A stretch of 64,000 bases of DNA. It comes from Drosophila persimilis (Eukaryota > Arthropoda > Insecta > Diptera > Drosophilidae). Made by a program: the position numbers and the translations under genes. Shown here in pieces: positions 26,956 through 39,152 of this stretch (position 1 is its first letter; every line of letters starts with the position of its first letter). Below the pieces are notes generated by a model. It had not been told where the DNA came from. It did not search any database and was given only the letters and a program-made list of their open reading frames with translations. Location: the NCBI RefSeq assembly GCF_003286085.1, contig NW_020825518.1, positions 42,044-106,043 of the forward strand, given 5' to 3'.

Positions 26956-27776
26956 TTATTAGTTATAATGCGGTAGATTTCCGTTAAGGAAGAGTGCAGT
27001 CTCTCTACAGGGGAATTGCTTGAGGACTGTTGAAACGATGTGACATGTAGTTGGATGTTATATTGGCTACAAAAATCTTTGAACATTTTGCCTGCGAATT
27101 CGGGTCCCTGATCGCAGACGATCTTTTGTGGGATACCGAAGGAGCTAAGGAAATTTCTTATTGATCTTACTATATTTAGGCTATCTCTGGCTGGGATAGT
27201 ATAGCCGGTTGCAAATTTGGAGAACTTGTCTATGATTGTCAAAATTGTTTTAGCATTGATCGTGTAGATGTCAATATGTAGGATTTGCATGGGTTTTTGG
27301 GGGGTTTCGGTTTCCTGATAAACCAGCTTTTGCGGTTGCCTGTCGTACTTTAAGGTTTGACAGACGTCGCAGTCATTGATTATAGCAGAAATTATATTTT
27401 TTAATCTTGGTGAGTAGATTTTTCGTTTTAAATGGGCGACCGTTTCGTCTATTCCTCTGTGTTTGTTATCTCTATGGTATTTCTTGATTTCCTGTTCTAG
27501 TTGGTTTACTTCGGTAATGTCTTCTAGCATTGTAGTGCACCTGATTATTTTGTAGATCTTGTTGGGTAAAAAGTATTCTTTGAGGCTTTCTTCCACTATT
27601 TTGAAAATAGTATCTGAAGTAAATATGTCGTATGTTTTATTAGGTCTAAGGATTTTAGCTAGAGTTTGTGCTAATTTGTGTTTATCGAACTTGCTTTCAA
27701 GGATTATTCTTCTGATTTTATTTTTTAATGGGGTTGAGGTTATAATTTGTGATCTACTACCTATTTGAAAAATGAT
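26956..27776 (-). pseudogene. Gypsy-like integrase, C-terminus lost
   Basis: In the same frame as the RT/RNase H part, separated only by a TAA at 27777-27779. It has the HHCC zinc-binding module (H-x4-H near YHRDNKHRG, then CDVC) and the DDE core: LHIDIYT, VCDQGPEF, and the Glu in SPVERLHS. Reading runs into the DINE-1 at 26955 shortly after the catalytic Glu, so the C-terminal DNA-binding domain is missing. This integrase belongs to the LTR element, not the Polinton. Confidence 0.85.
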
Positions 27777-29648
27777 TTACAGGTTGTGTCCGTTAATGGG
27801 TTTATCTGTTGTCGGGATATCGTTGGTCTGGTTGGTTTGATTATTCGTATTTACGTCTGCTGTTACGCGGCTGAGGGCGTCAGCTACGACGTTTTCCGAC
27901 CCTTTCTTGTAAGAGATTTCGTAGTCGTATTCAAGTAGCTGTAACTTCCAACGGACTAATTTTGAATTTGGTTCCTTAAAGTTCATTAGCCATGTGAGAG
28001 GTCGGTGGTCAGTGATTATTCTGAATCTTTGACCGAATAGGTAGGGGCGGAAATATTTAGTTGCCCATATTATTGCGAGCATTTCCTTTTCAACTGTTGA
28101 GTAGTTACACTCTGTATCCGTTAGTGTTCGACTAGCGAATGAGATTGGTTTTTCGCTGTTAATTGGGCCTTGGGAAAGTACTGCTCCTATGGCGACGTTA
28201 CTTGCGTCTGTTGTGAGTGTAAAAGTTTTTGAAAAGTCTGGGTATTCTAAAAGTGGGTCATTGCAGAGAAGTGTTTTGCATGTCTCGAATGCCTTAGTAT
28301 AGTCCTGACTGATTTTAACAGGACTTTTGCCTTTTAGTTGCTGTGTTAATGGCTTTGTAATGGTAGCAAAGTTTCTTATGAATTTTCTATAGTAACCCAG
28401 TAACCCTAAAAAGGATTTTATTTGTTTCCTAGTTTTTGGTATCGGGAATTCTTTTATGGCTTGAATCTTTTTGGGGTTAGGTTTGATTCCGTTTTCTGTT
28501 ACTACGTGTCCTAGGTATTCTATTTCCTTTCTTAAGAATTCAGATTTAGTTGGTTGGAGTTTTAGGTTTGCCTTATGTAATTTCTCGAATACTGCTTGTA
28601 GGTGCGTAATATGTTCTTGGAGGGATGGGGAGAAAATTATTATATCGTCCAAGTATATGAGGCAACACTTGCCGTTTAGTTCGGCTAATATGTTGTCCAT
28701 AACCCTTTGAAAGGTGGCGGGTGCGTTAGTTAGGCCGAATGGCATTCGAACGAATTCATAGTGTCCCTTAATGGTCGAAAAGGGTGTTTTATTGATATCC
28801 GTAGGGTACATTTCTATCTGATGGTATCCACTGGCTAAGTCCAAGGTAGTGAAGTATTTTGCTCTACCTATTATGTCTAATACGTCATTGATGTTTGGCA
28901 TAGGGTATTTATCTTTTATTGTCTTTTCGTTGAGTTTTCGGTAATCTATCACTAGTCTCCACTTTTTCTGGTTGGATTTGTCTGTTTTCTTGGAAACAAG
29001 GAATGTTGGCGAACTCCAGGGTGAGTAACTGTGTCTGATGATGTTTTGTTCTAGTAGCTTTTGGATTTGGTTGTCTATTTCTTGTCTTTCTTTTTGACTG
29101 TATCGAAATGGTTTGGTGTGAATAGGTATCTTGTCGGTTGTGTTTATTTTATGTTTTACTAAATTTGTAAAGGTTAGGGGCTCTCCTTCTGTATAGAACA
29201 GATTTGGGAATTTGGAGCAAAGTTTTCTTAACGCTTTTCTTTCCTCGTCGTTTAGATGCGCTGTTTGTATTATTGTTTCAGGGTTGGAGTAGTCGGGTGT
29301 TATCCCTCTATTTTCCTCCAGGGCTGTATTGACTTCTATATAATCGTGTTCGTTTTGTTCCACTACTATTAATTGTGAGTCTATGCAGAATTTTTGTTCT
29401 GTACTTGAAAAATTGTTAACTTCTATATAGCTTAGATTGTTTTTGGCGGAGTATAATCCGCCTGAAATGAATAGATTTTCCGAAATTATGGTTGGTTCAC
29501 ACCAGAATGTACCGTTTTTAACATTGACGGGTACTTGTACAATCTTTCTCGATTCTTCTTCGATTATATGTAAGTTGGGAATAGCTTTAGTTTCTATCTC
29601 TATTGGAATGTTAGAACTCCTTGTTTGGAGTGATCGCTGCCGAAGAGG
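27777..29648 (-). pseudogene. Gypsy-like reverse transcriptase and RNase H
   Basis: The frame is open from 29648; the first ATG at 29363 begins inside the linker after protease. RT signatures: LDLASGYHQIEM, FGLTNAPATFQRVMD and the active site YLDDI. RNase H: TLTTDASNVAIGAVLSQ, EKEMLAI and ITDHRPL. The frame ends with TAA at 27777-27779 although integrase continues in the same frame directly after, so the stop is a mutation. Ty3/gypsy group by order RT-RH-IN and presence of env. Protease and gag upstream are not recognisable. Confidence 0.9.
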
Positions 29649-29766
29649 TCATGGGGGTGATATCAGCTGGCCGTGCTAGGCTCTGTCCTTCCCTAATGTC
29701 TGGTGGGATAGCACTGCTCGTATTTCTACTTCTGGTATTTGGGATTAACTTCTTGATATTCGACAT
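29611..29766 (-). CDS. 51-aa ORF upstream of pol, unclear
   Basis: ATG at 29766, stop at 29611, overlapping the pol frame by 38 bp in a different phase (+1). Ser/Thr/Pro-rich without motifs. It could be a remnant of the element's first ORF, but nothing identifies it. Confidence 0.25.
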   Translation of the reverse strand: MSNIKKLIPNTRSRNTSSAIPPDIREGQSLARPADITPMTSSAAITPNKEF

Positions 29767-30085
29767 TTACTGAGACAGTTTTCTATTATCTTTTTAGTTT
29801 GTGCGCTTAATTTTACTTATTATTACTTAAGTATATATAGTGTGTGTGTGTGTGTGTGTGTGTGTTTGATGTGTGTAGGTTCTATAGGTTGTGTTGAGGC
29901 GTGTGTTGAACTTCCTGCTGTGGTGGGACGTGTGTTTCCTAGGTTTGAATCAATGTATGCTCATCTGTGATAGGGAGATTATTGTTACTAACCATTCGAT
30001 AAAAGAATTCAGATTTATTTATTATTGTTTTTTATTTGTTTTTTTTTTTTATTTTATTTGTATAATATATATATTTTTTTTTTAT
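29767..30085. repeat. Spacer with (TG)n microsatellite
   Basis: A TG dinucleotide run at about 29841-29865, then GT-rich DNA and a T-rich stretch (30030-30083). No gene or LTR recognised. Confidence 0.5.
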
Positions 30086-30700
30086 GAAGGGTATGCAAAG
30101 GTTGTGGCGGTCGTTTTCCATAAGTCGCACTGAAGTATGGACACAACCGCGACACTATTGCCCCGAATGAGTTCGGTGGGGTGCTTTCGTTTGTTAAATC
30201 GCCCCGAGATATCAAACTGTTTGCACTCATTCGTTGTAACAAAAATTATGTGAAGGGTATACAAAAGTTGTTGCGGCCGTTTTCCATAGGTCACACTGAA
30301 ATATGGATACGACTACTACAAGCATGCCCCGTTTGGTTTCGGTATGTGCATTTTCGCTTGTATTGAATATTCACTTTTTCTATGAAGGGTATGCAGAAAG
30401 TTGTTGGAGCCGTTTTCTATAAGTCGCACTGAAATATAGACACAACCGCAACAGTTCTGCCGCGTTCGTTTGTTAAATGCACTTTCGTTTGTTAAATCGC
30501 CCTGAGATAACAAACGTTTTGCACTTTTGTATTGAATCTTCACTTTTTTATAGGAAGGGTATGCACAAGTTGCTGCGGATGCCTCCATAAGTCGCACTGA
30601 AATATAGACACAACCACAACAAGTTTGCTCGGCCCGAGTTCGCTCGATCTTCAGTCGGGCCGCAACCGGCTTCGGCCGAGACATGTTGGCTTGGATTTGT
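30086..30700 (+). repeat. Four-unit satellite-like tandem array
   Basis: Units begin with GAAGGGTATGCA-type sequence at 30086, 30252, 30384 and 30554 (spacing 166, 132 and 170 bp). Each contains GTTGTTGCGG-CGTTTTCCATAAGTCGCACTGAA-TAT-GACACAACC and, in most, TTTCGTTTGTTAAATCGCCC-GAGATA and TTGTATTGAAT. The units are diverged from each other, so the array is old. Frames inside it are repeats, not genes. Confidence 0.7.
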
Positions 30701-30808
30701 TTGAATCGAACACACACGTCCGAACCGTTATTCGCACTGAATTTTGGATCGAACCGTGGTGTGTTCGACTCACTGTGTTAGCCGATTTGGTTTTTATTTT
30801 TTTTTTAT

Positions 30809-31917
30809 TATACCCGATACTCAAAATGAGTATTGGGGTATATTAGATTTGTGGTGAAAGTGGATGTGTGTAACGTCCAGAAGGAATCGTTTCCGACCCC
30901 ATAAAGTATATATATTCTTGATCAGCATCAATAGCCGAGTCGATTGAGCCATGTCTGTCTGTCCGTCCGTCCGTCTGTCCGTCTGTCCGTCCCCTTCAGC
31001 GCCTAATGCTCAAAGACTATAAGAGCTAGAGAAACGATGTTTTGGATCCAGACTTCTGTGATATGTCACTGCTCCAAAAATATTTCAAAACTTTGCCCCG
31101 CCCACTTCCGCCCCCACAAAGGGCGAAAATCTGTGGCATCCACAATTTCGACGATACGAGAAAACTAAAAACGCAGAATCGTAGAAGATGACTATATCTT
31201 CTAGAGTGCAAAATCTGAACCAGATCGTATAATTATTACAGCCAGAATCACGAAAACAATTTCACTCTTTCTCGCTCTGTCTCACTCTAACACACAGGTT
31301 TCATGGTCGGTTTTGCCAATTGCAAAATATGAGTTCAAGGATCTCAGAACCTATAAGAGCCAGAGCAACCAAGTTTGGTATCCACACTCCTGTGATATCG
31401 GACCTTGACCGTTTCATGTCCAAATTTCGCCACACCCCCTTCCGCCCCCGCAAAGAACGAAAATCTGAGGCAACCACAAATCTCAGAGACTATTAAGGCT
31501 AGAGTAACCAAATTTGGTACACACACTCCTTTAAAGTGTCACTATAAAACGTATATCTCAGAATTTCGCCCCACCCCCATCCGCCCCCACAAAGGACGAA
31601 AATCTGTTGCATCCACAATATTGCAGATTTGAGAAAACTAAAAACGCAGAATCATAGATAATGACCATATCTATTAGATTGCTGAATCTGGATCAGATCA
31701 GATCATTTTTATAGCCAAAAGGAACAAACCAATTTGCACTGGCTACGCAGCGCCCGACGTCACGTTCAGACTGATTTTCTGTCTCTCTCGCACGCACTCT
31801 TTGTCGTGTCGTTAAATATTAGCGGCGTCTGCCGGAGGAGAGCCATACTGACTTAGTATCGGGTATAACCGTAGAGTTGCGGTGTCCGCAGCAACTCACA
31901 ACGTTCCCCCTCGTTTT
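30809..31917 (+). mobile_element. DINE-1-like element at the unit 1/unit 2 junction
   Basis: Complete termini. The left flank is the satellite/AT tail of unit 1, the right flank (GATTTTACATCC) is the Polinton right end. A copy of the element that sits in Polinton A, now joined to other DNA, as expected for recombination within the repeat. Confidence 0.88.
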
Positions 31918-32477
31918 GATTTTACATCCATTGATCTTGTACTCAAATCCTATGCATAGGTCCTCAACCTTGGTGTATCCAACCGCCGGCTTTGTCTCGT
32001 TAAGTAATTCTAGGAAAGCCTAGGTATATATTTGATGAAGTGCTTGTCATTTTCTACATAGAGATTTAAATATTCTTACATACCATTATAGTAATAGAAA
32101 CTATTCAACCTACTAACGATTTTATACTAAATTATTTAAAAGATTGCATGATCTTTTATACTCTCATTAATTCAATTTTATACAAATGTGATCTGAGCAG
32201 ATTGGTAGTTGAGTGATAATAAGTAAATGGTTTTAAAGCTGTAATGGCCAGATGTCTCAAGTCTGATTGGTGGTTGAGTAATAAGGGATAAATTATGGAT
32301 ACACTGCTGAATATATTGTTTCAAATATTATATTTACATTTTGGGTCTTATATAACCGTCAACATGAAAAAATTATATAAACAGAACAAAATGCATAGAA
32401 TTTTTGTTCATATGCTGTTCACTTCCTATATAAGAACTGTAAGTTACTGAGATAGGTTAGTTCACTTTCACTTCGAA

Positions 32478-32702
32478 ATGAGGACATTTCATTGCGAGTT
32501 GTGTTATTTAAAAACATCTTTTAGTTCCCGCAATGAACTGAAAAAACACACCTTAAAAATCCACAACTTTAGTTATTCAAAATCAAAATCATCATTTTAT
32601 CGATGTTACTTATGTCCAGGAACTGAACTGTTTTGGTTGAGAATTGACTTCAATATGCATATTTTATTTAAGCATAACATGGAATTAAAGCGAAAAATAT
32701 AA
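32478..32702 (+). CDS. 74-aa C2H2 zinc-finger protein, unit 2
   Basis: Identical to 19204-19428 (two C-x2-C-x14-H-x4-H fingers), with the same TATA/initiator promoter 19-50 bp upstream. Confidence 0.7.
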   Translation: MRTFHCELCYLKTSFSSRNELKKHTLKIHNFSYSKSKSSFYRCYLCPGTELFWLRIDFNMHILFKHNMELKRKI

Positions 32703-33066
32703 TATTTATTTAAAAATGAAATAATCTGTGCGTTTTTAAATATAAATACCTTTACATAAATTTACCAACTAAGTATAAAATGATGTGAAAATTACTCAAT
32801 AAATTCATTCAAAAGCATCAGTATTCTACCTGAAATCCACTTATTCTTTTTGTGTAATCCTCACGTGGAAGAAACCTGTTTCAAACGAATCCTATGATTC
32901 TCTTGTAATAAGAGGAAGTGAAATTCAACCAATCAAAAGTAAAACAGAAACATTTAAAATAAATAGTGGTTAAATGTGTTATATTTATTATATATGTACA
33001 TATGTATATATTATTTTTAGAAAAATACATAAAATATTCTTATTATATAAATATGTATTCGTATTA

Positions 33067-33420
33067 TTAAAATTTCGCCTCAGCTAATTTTACCGCAGCA
33101 ATTAAGTCATCATCATCTTCGTCCCGAAGTAGTTCCTGGAGTTGAGATCTTTTATCATCATCCTGATTATCTACTAAATCGAAAATGTTGTCATCATCCG
33201 GGAAAATGTATGCTGGATTATCATTATTAGACGTTGCATTCCTTGGGTCATCGTCGTCATCATCCCATTTAATGTCACTTAACCAGGTCAAGTTGCTCTC
33301 GAGATAGGTTTGAGTCTTAATCCCAAAAATCAAGGACAGGTCTACGGAGCTCGGCTGAGAGTCCAGATTTATGGTTGATTCCGGTTGGGAATCGATAAAA
33401 ATGATTTCAAGGTCATCCAT
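33067..33420 (-). CDS. 117-aa acidic TIR protein, unit 2
   Basis: Identical to 19793-20146. The gene is now in a Polinton fragment without capsid or polymerase genes but retains its arm promoter. Confidence 0.7.
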   Translation of the reverse strand: MDDLEIIFIDSQPESTINLDSQPSSVDLSLIFGIKTQTYLESNLTWLSDIKWDDDDDDPRNATSNNDNPAYIFPDDDNIFDLVDNQDDDKRSQLQELLRDEDDDDLIAAVKLAEAKF

Positions 33421-33464
33421 CGTTGTTGAAAGATTACTAGTTTATGTCCTAGCTGTTAGCTGTG

Positions 33465-34652
33465 AGTAGTTATTATATAGGCACTTTGCTATGGGACAGT
33501 GTTAGGTACACAAAGGAGGAATATAAATTATAGAGAAAGTAGAAAGGTTCAAGGGCATCGAAACCGTTTTTCAGGAAACACTTAAAAAATACCTCTAAAC
33601 TACCACATTAGATTCATTGCAAAGGGATGACCTACCTGTTTGAGGGTTGTTTGAATCGCAACACGGGACCAATCGTAAAAACAGGTTCATTGACAGTAAG
33701 TGGGAGGAGAGAGAATATAAATGAGCGAAGGATCGATTTGAGAGGATTTTACATGGTTGAGAAACAGGATTAAGATCGAAGTTAGTTCACATTATCGCCG
33801 ATAGGTGGCGCCACCAAGTAGTAAGGATACGGGACAGACGTATATTTACTCTAAGTAGCATTAATTAATTTTGATGTCTTCCTATTGTAATTTTATTCTT
33901 TGCGTGCTCCTATATATATCTCCATTAATTTGTGTTCTCTTACCATTCAACCCTCTATACGGACATCTAGATACCCAGGTTTCCAACCTATGTTTTCTAT
34001 AGGATGTAAATTTCAGAAACTTCACACATTTGTTTTCCCAATTCAATGTTTATAAAATATCCTATAAGTATTTATTTAACTTGACCAGTTAATAACATAG
34101 CAGAAATTGGTTCCCAATTCAATGTTTATAAAATATCTTATAAGTATTTATTTAACATGATCACGTAATAACATAGCAATATGATGCACACTTACATTCA
34201 ACATGTTGCCAAGCTGCACATGCTTAAGCAAATGTTGCTGCAACATGTTGCGAATTTGGTAATTCAGTGTAAAAAGCGACCGTCCCTTATCCTTACTACT
34301 TGGTGGCGCCACCTATCGGCGATAATGTGAACTAACTTCGATCTTAATCCTGTTTCTCAACCATGTAAAATCCTCTCAAATCGATCCTTCGCTCATTTAT
34401 ATTCTCTCTCCTCCCACTTACTGTCAATGAACCTGTTTTTACGATTGGTCCCGTGTTGCGATTCAAACAACCCTCAAACAGGTAGGTCATCCCTTTGCAA
34501 TGAATCTAATGTGATAGTTTAGAGGTATTTTTTAAGTGTTTCCTGAAAAACGGTTTCGATGCCCTTGAACCTTTCTACTTTCTCTATAATTTATATTCCT
34601 CCTTTGTGTACCTAACACTGTCCCATAGCAAAGTGCCTATATAATAACTACT
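33465..34652. repeat. Arm-centre-arm of the right TIR, unit 2
   Basis: Arm 33465-33828, centre to about 34288, inverted terminal arm to 34652, as in 20191-21378. Confidence 0.8.
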
Positions 34653-34772
34653 CATGTATGCTGTGACTACTGGTGATCTCCTCGCTGATCTTGACACACT
34701 CATCGAAGTTACCCAGATGGTAGGCATTGCCGGACAGCTCTCCTGAGGGAATGGAGCCCCAAGCATCGATCA
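34653..34772 (-). pseudogene. nrf-6-like exon 2 fragment, unit 2
   Basis: Copy of 21379-21498 with the CATGTA half-site at its end; no matching 3' half follows anywhere nearby, because the duplication only includes the side right of the Polinton. Confidence 0.8.
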
Positions 34773-34837
34773 CTGCTCACAAAATTCGTCAACTTCAGTT
34801 TTCATTCACTTGAATATAATTTTCATTATTTACTTAC

Positions 34838-35108
34838 TCTTAAGGGCCCATAATTTTCCAGCAGTGAGCGCCTGCATGAACTGCGCTATGTCCGCGAAAC
34901 ACAGCAGATCCTCCTGACTGGGTATTCGGGGGTGGAATAGATCCAAGTCCGGGAGCGATGCATTACGGAAGTATTCGGCAAACTTGACTCCTAGTGGGCG
35001 GAGCCTTTTTAAACGCTGGTAATCTTGCAGGACATCTCCGTCTTTCAGTTGTGCGGCACTGACAAGTACCAGTCCGCAGACAAGTAGACTGCTTAAAACG
35101 TTCACCAT
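34838..35108 (-). pseudogene. nrf-6-like exon 1 with signal peptide, unit 2
   Basis: Copy of 21564-21834, ATG at 35108, same signal peptide, donor site and upstream TATA-like box. As part of a gene fragment it can only encode the NRF N-terminus followed by Polinton sequence. Confidence 0.75.
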
Positions 35109-35603
35109 GGTAATACTTTTTCGATTGAAGGCATTGCACCTTTTGACTGTGATTTTATAGAAATGTTTTGAGGGAAATCTGGCGATAACATTATCAGTGT
35201 GTCAGCTCTCGAATCGAGTATATCAGCCAAAATGCTTAATTCAGTCGAACATCACCGATAAGAAGCAATCCGTCTTAATTCTAAGTAGTCACAAGATCAT
35301 TTATTTATAATCTTTCCCAGGTAATCGTTTTACTTATTGACTTTTGATGGATTAAATTTGGTTTTAATATGAGTGAGTAAGAAAAAAACGGAGAAAACAA
35401 AAGTTTAGCTAAACATGGATGTAGACAATTTGTTCTATAATTCTGATCATTGCGTGAAAAGATGATAGCCGGGGTGCAATTATTACCATTAGCGGTGGCA
35501 GATCCTTTCATTGTTTCAATGTTTTTTCCAATTCTCACGACAAGTAGCAGCAAAATGGCGAGAGTTCGTGAAGAGATTCCGCCTCCCCGCAACAACTAAA
35601 TTT
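35109..35603. other. Upstream region of the nrf-6-like fragment, unit 2
   Basis: Copy of 21835-22329; nothing additional seen. Confidence 0.4.
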
Positions 35604-36728
35604 AAAACGAGGGGGAACGTTGTGAGTTGCTGCGGACACCGCAACTCTACAGTTATACCCGATACTAAGTCAGTATGGCTCTCCTCCGGCAGCGCCGATA
35701 ATATTTAACGACACGACAAAGAGTGCGTGCGAGAGAGACAGAAAATCAGTCTGAGCGTGACGTCGGGCGCTGTGTAGCCACTGCAAATTGGTTTGTTCCC
35801 TTTGGCTATAAAAATTATCTGATCTGATCCAGATTCAGCAATCTGATAGATATGGTCATTATCTATGATTCTGCGTTTTTAGTTTTCTCAAATCTGCAAT
35901 ATTGTGGATGCAACAGATTTTCGTCCTTTGTGTGGGCGGAAGGGGTTGGGGCGAAATTTTGAGATATACGTTTTATAGTGAGATCTAACAGAAGTGCGGA
36001 TATCAAATTTGGTTACTCTAGCTTTAATAGTCTCTGAGATTTGTGAATATCCCAAGATTTGCATTCTTTGCGGGGGCGGAAGGGGGTGTGGCGAAATTTT
36101 GAAACAAACTCGTCTCGGTCCAATATATTAGGAGTGTGGATACCAAATTTGGTTGCTCTAGCTTTTATAGTCTCTGAGATCTAGGCGCTAATGTTTTACT
36201 CTAAGCAAAGCCGCCTATGCTACGTGTGTGTTAGAGAGACACAGGGCGAAAAAAAATAAAATTGTTTTCTTGATGCTGGCTATAATAATAATACGATCCA
36301 ATTCAGATTCTGCAGTCTAAAAGATATGGTCATTCTCTACGATTCTGCGTTTTTGGTTTTATCGTATCTTTAAAAATGTGGATGCCACAGATTTTCGTCC
36401 TTTGTGGGGGCGGAAGTGGGCGGGGCAAAGTTTTGAAATATTTTTGTAGCAGTGACATATCACAGAAGTCTGGATCCAAAACATCGTTGCTCTGGCTCTT
36501 ATAGTCTTTGAGCATTAGGCGCTGAAGGGGACGGACAGACGGACGGACGGACAGACGGACAGACGGACGGACGGACAGACAGACATGGCTCAATCGACTC
36601 GGCTATTGATGCTGATCAAGAATATATATACTTTATGGGGTCGGAAACGATTCCTTCTGGACGTTACACACATCCACTTTTACCACAAATCTAATATACC
36701 CCAATACTCATTTTGAGTATCGGGTATA
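35604..36728 (-). mobile_element. DINE-1-like element, reverse, unit 2
   Basis: Copy of 22330-23462, 8 bp shorter through loss of two GTCY repeats. Confidence 0.85.
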
Positions 36729-37468
36729 ATAATACAAAAAAAAGTCACAGTCAATAGATATAGATATAGATATCAAAACAGTTTAGGAGCCATGCAATCG
36801 TTTTTTGTGTAGGAATAGAGTAAAGCGGATTGCATTGTTTTTGGGTAGGGAAGGGACAGGAATGGGGTAATCTAATTATAACTGAAATCTGCCTCATAAG
36901 TTAGGTCCGTGGCAGGAAAAATAATCCCTCATCCAGCGAAATCTAAAAGGTCAGATCAGAAGTATTGGGGCTGATGAAGGTGGTGGATTAGTTCCACTAA
37001 TCATCAGGTAGTATGGGAGTCCGAAGTCACCTAGGCTTACTGAGGCTTGCAACCTCAGTAATCTTCTCAGGGGTTCCTCGGGACAGCCAAAACCAAATTA
37101 ATTAGGGGCAATCTCCGTAGAATTTCATCCTAAACGATTTGGAATGCGCTCTCCTTTCCTGCAGTAGTGTTCTCGCTTAGCTCCTATAACAATCTTCAAC
37201 TAGTTGATAGGCTAAGCTCGACCCACGGAGTTATACCCAATATAAGACATAATACTTCCAGTGTATCGGACCTACTGCACGTCAATATACCCTGCACGAT
37301 ACTAGGCCCTGTAGGCCTGGATGAGCTTACACGGATCCACAGTATCCACTGGATAAGTTGCAGAGGAAAGACGAGCAAAAAAACCACAAAAAAAACGGTC
37401 TAGCAAGGATAAAAGTCAGGTGTTACTTTTGACCAAGTTATTTCTTTAAATGGGGCAAGCCAGATCGG
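36729..37468 (-). repeat. Gypsy-like leader, unit 2
   Basis: Copy of 23463-24202. Confidence 0.6.
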
Positions 37469-37486
37469 GCCCCACGTTGGGCGCCA
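37469..37486 (-). promoter_or_regulatory. Primer-binding site, unit 2
   Basis: TGGCGCCCAACGTGGGGC on the minus strand, as at 24203-24220. Confidence 0.72.
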
Positions 37487-37906
37487 AAATAAGATAAATG
37501 TAGCATATCACATACAACGATGGTTGTGTGTGGCGGTGCCACTCGAGCTGGTCGGGGGTGTATCGGGCAGGACTGGTGCACGAGTTACAGGTTCCAGAGA
37601 GGAGGTAATTGTCCTTGCTATAGGTGCTGGAAACTGTTGAAGGGGAAAAGGGGTTCCCTTAAATGATGAATGCCGATTTGGAGGTGTTCTCTATGTGATA
37701 TAATTATACACGTTTATTGCAGTTTTAAGATAGTCGGAGTGACAATTGTATTCCGGGTGGGATTCTAGAATTGACTGCCTGGTCAGTGGCGATCACTGAC
37801 TTATGTATGCGGCTCTGCTGCTGGTTCTTCTGCGTCGCTGTCGGCGTAGCTGCAGTTGGGATTCCTAAGAAAATGCTGATGTTACATTTAAGGTCAGTTT
37901 GCTGAT
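37487..37906 (-). repeat. Gypsy-like LTR, unit 2 (outer edge approximate)
   Basis: Copy of 24221-24640. Confidence 0.5.
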
Positions 37907-37968
37907 TCTTGGCTGGGGTCCATCCGGTTTATATTGTAGACAATGTTGGCTGTGTTGATGGTATATGC

Positions 37969-39139
37969 TTAGGCGGCATAAACATCGTGCTCGTGTCTCT
38001 TGAGCTGTGGATGTTTATGCTGAGTTGAGTCGTGGTGGTTTAGCGGGGGGCATCTCGAGGGGTGCCGGGACGGTAACTCGTTTTGAGTGTTTAGGGAGTT
38101 TAGGTGAAGTTTGTGCAAGTTGATGTCATTTATTCTGGGGGGCAGAATTTTGGGGCATTTTATATCGAAGCTTTTTATGTGTCCGGAATGGTCGTGTATA
38201 ATATACTTAGGTAAGATTAATAACATAGATTTATTTATCGGTAATGGAACAATGTGTAGGAATTCGTAATTATTTTTGTCGAATATTGGAATTTTAATTT
38301 TAAAGAACACAGTTTTATTGTTAATTTCTGTTTCTAGGGTCAATAGTCGATACAGGTGTCCTTTAGAGTTTACCATTATATTTTGTTTTTTTAACATGTG
38401 CTGTATAATTTCAGTTTCTTTCTCGGTAATTATGAATTTGGGTATTATTCCTAATTTGGTTAACAATATACTTTCGGCTATGTTGTTCACATGATTATAC
38501 AGGATGTCTATATTGAAGTTAATTCTCGAAATATATTGTAGGAGATGTATTTCGTTATGTTCGTCATTTAATGTTTTAAAAATATTGTTTTTGTAGTTTC
38601 TTATAAATACATTTATATTTTCCTGTTCCTCATTAATATGATTAGTAATATTTTTAAATCTAATCGTTATTTCATTATTTATAATATTTTGTTGATTAAT
38701 GTTTTTTAATACGTTTTTTTCGTTTTCTTTTATTTCGTTAAATTCGTTTGTAAAAGTTTCTTCGTCTTTGGCATCTAGGTTGCCTGTGACAACTTTGATG
38801 ACGCTTCCGAGGCCATTTATAAGTCCTCTTTTGGATCTATTTTTTGGTAGTATTGCGTCTATTTTTTGTTGTAATTGCCTTAGTTTTGTTTTTACTGTAC
38901 TTATGGTTTCGCCTGAAAACTTTGTATACTTGAGTTGATTTAGTGTTACCTCGAATTGGTTTACATTGTTAATGAAATCTTGTAAATTTATTTTATGGAT
39001 AAGATACTTATGAGAGATAATGTTTTTGGCGTTTCCGAGATTTATAATGGCAATTTTGTCATTTTGCGTCAGTTGTCGGATTTGAAATGGCTGTGCGTTA
39101 ATTTGGTAGCATCTGTAAGATAATTGAATGTCTTTATTT
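37969..39139 (-). pseudogene. Envelope glycoprotein remnant, unit 2
   Basis: Copy of 24703-25873 with the same N-terminal loss at the DINE-1 and the same unanchored C-terminus. Confidence 0.72.
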
Positions 39140-39152
39140 TCTTATTATTTTT

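Larger units (their letters stand above)
17527..30808. repeat. Tandem duplication unit 1 (DINE-1 to satellite)
   Basis: This segment, from the DINE-1 in Polinton A through the nrf-6-like exons, reverse DINE-1, retrotransposon and satellite array, recurs directly at 30809-44074. The unit starts and is followed by directly oriented DINE-1 copies, the likely crossover sites. Confidence 0.9.
31918..34652. mobile_element. Polinton right-end fragment, unit 2
   Basis: 2735 bp equal to 18644-21378, ending AATAACTACT followed by CATGTA (34653-34658). It has only the C2H2 gene and the compound right TIR, so it is not an independent insertion but part of the duplication. Confidence 0.9.

Noticed and set aside
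28471-28710. Plus-strand frames opposite to the gypsy-like pol
   Set aside because: Antisense shadows of RT and RNase H coding sequence.
30316-30717. 133-aa frame with repeated VYISVRL segments
   Set aside because: The repeats in the protein are the tandem DNA array itself; no coding evidence.
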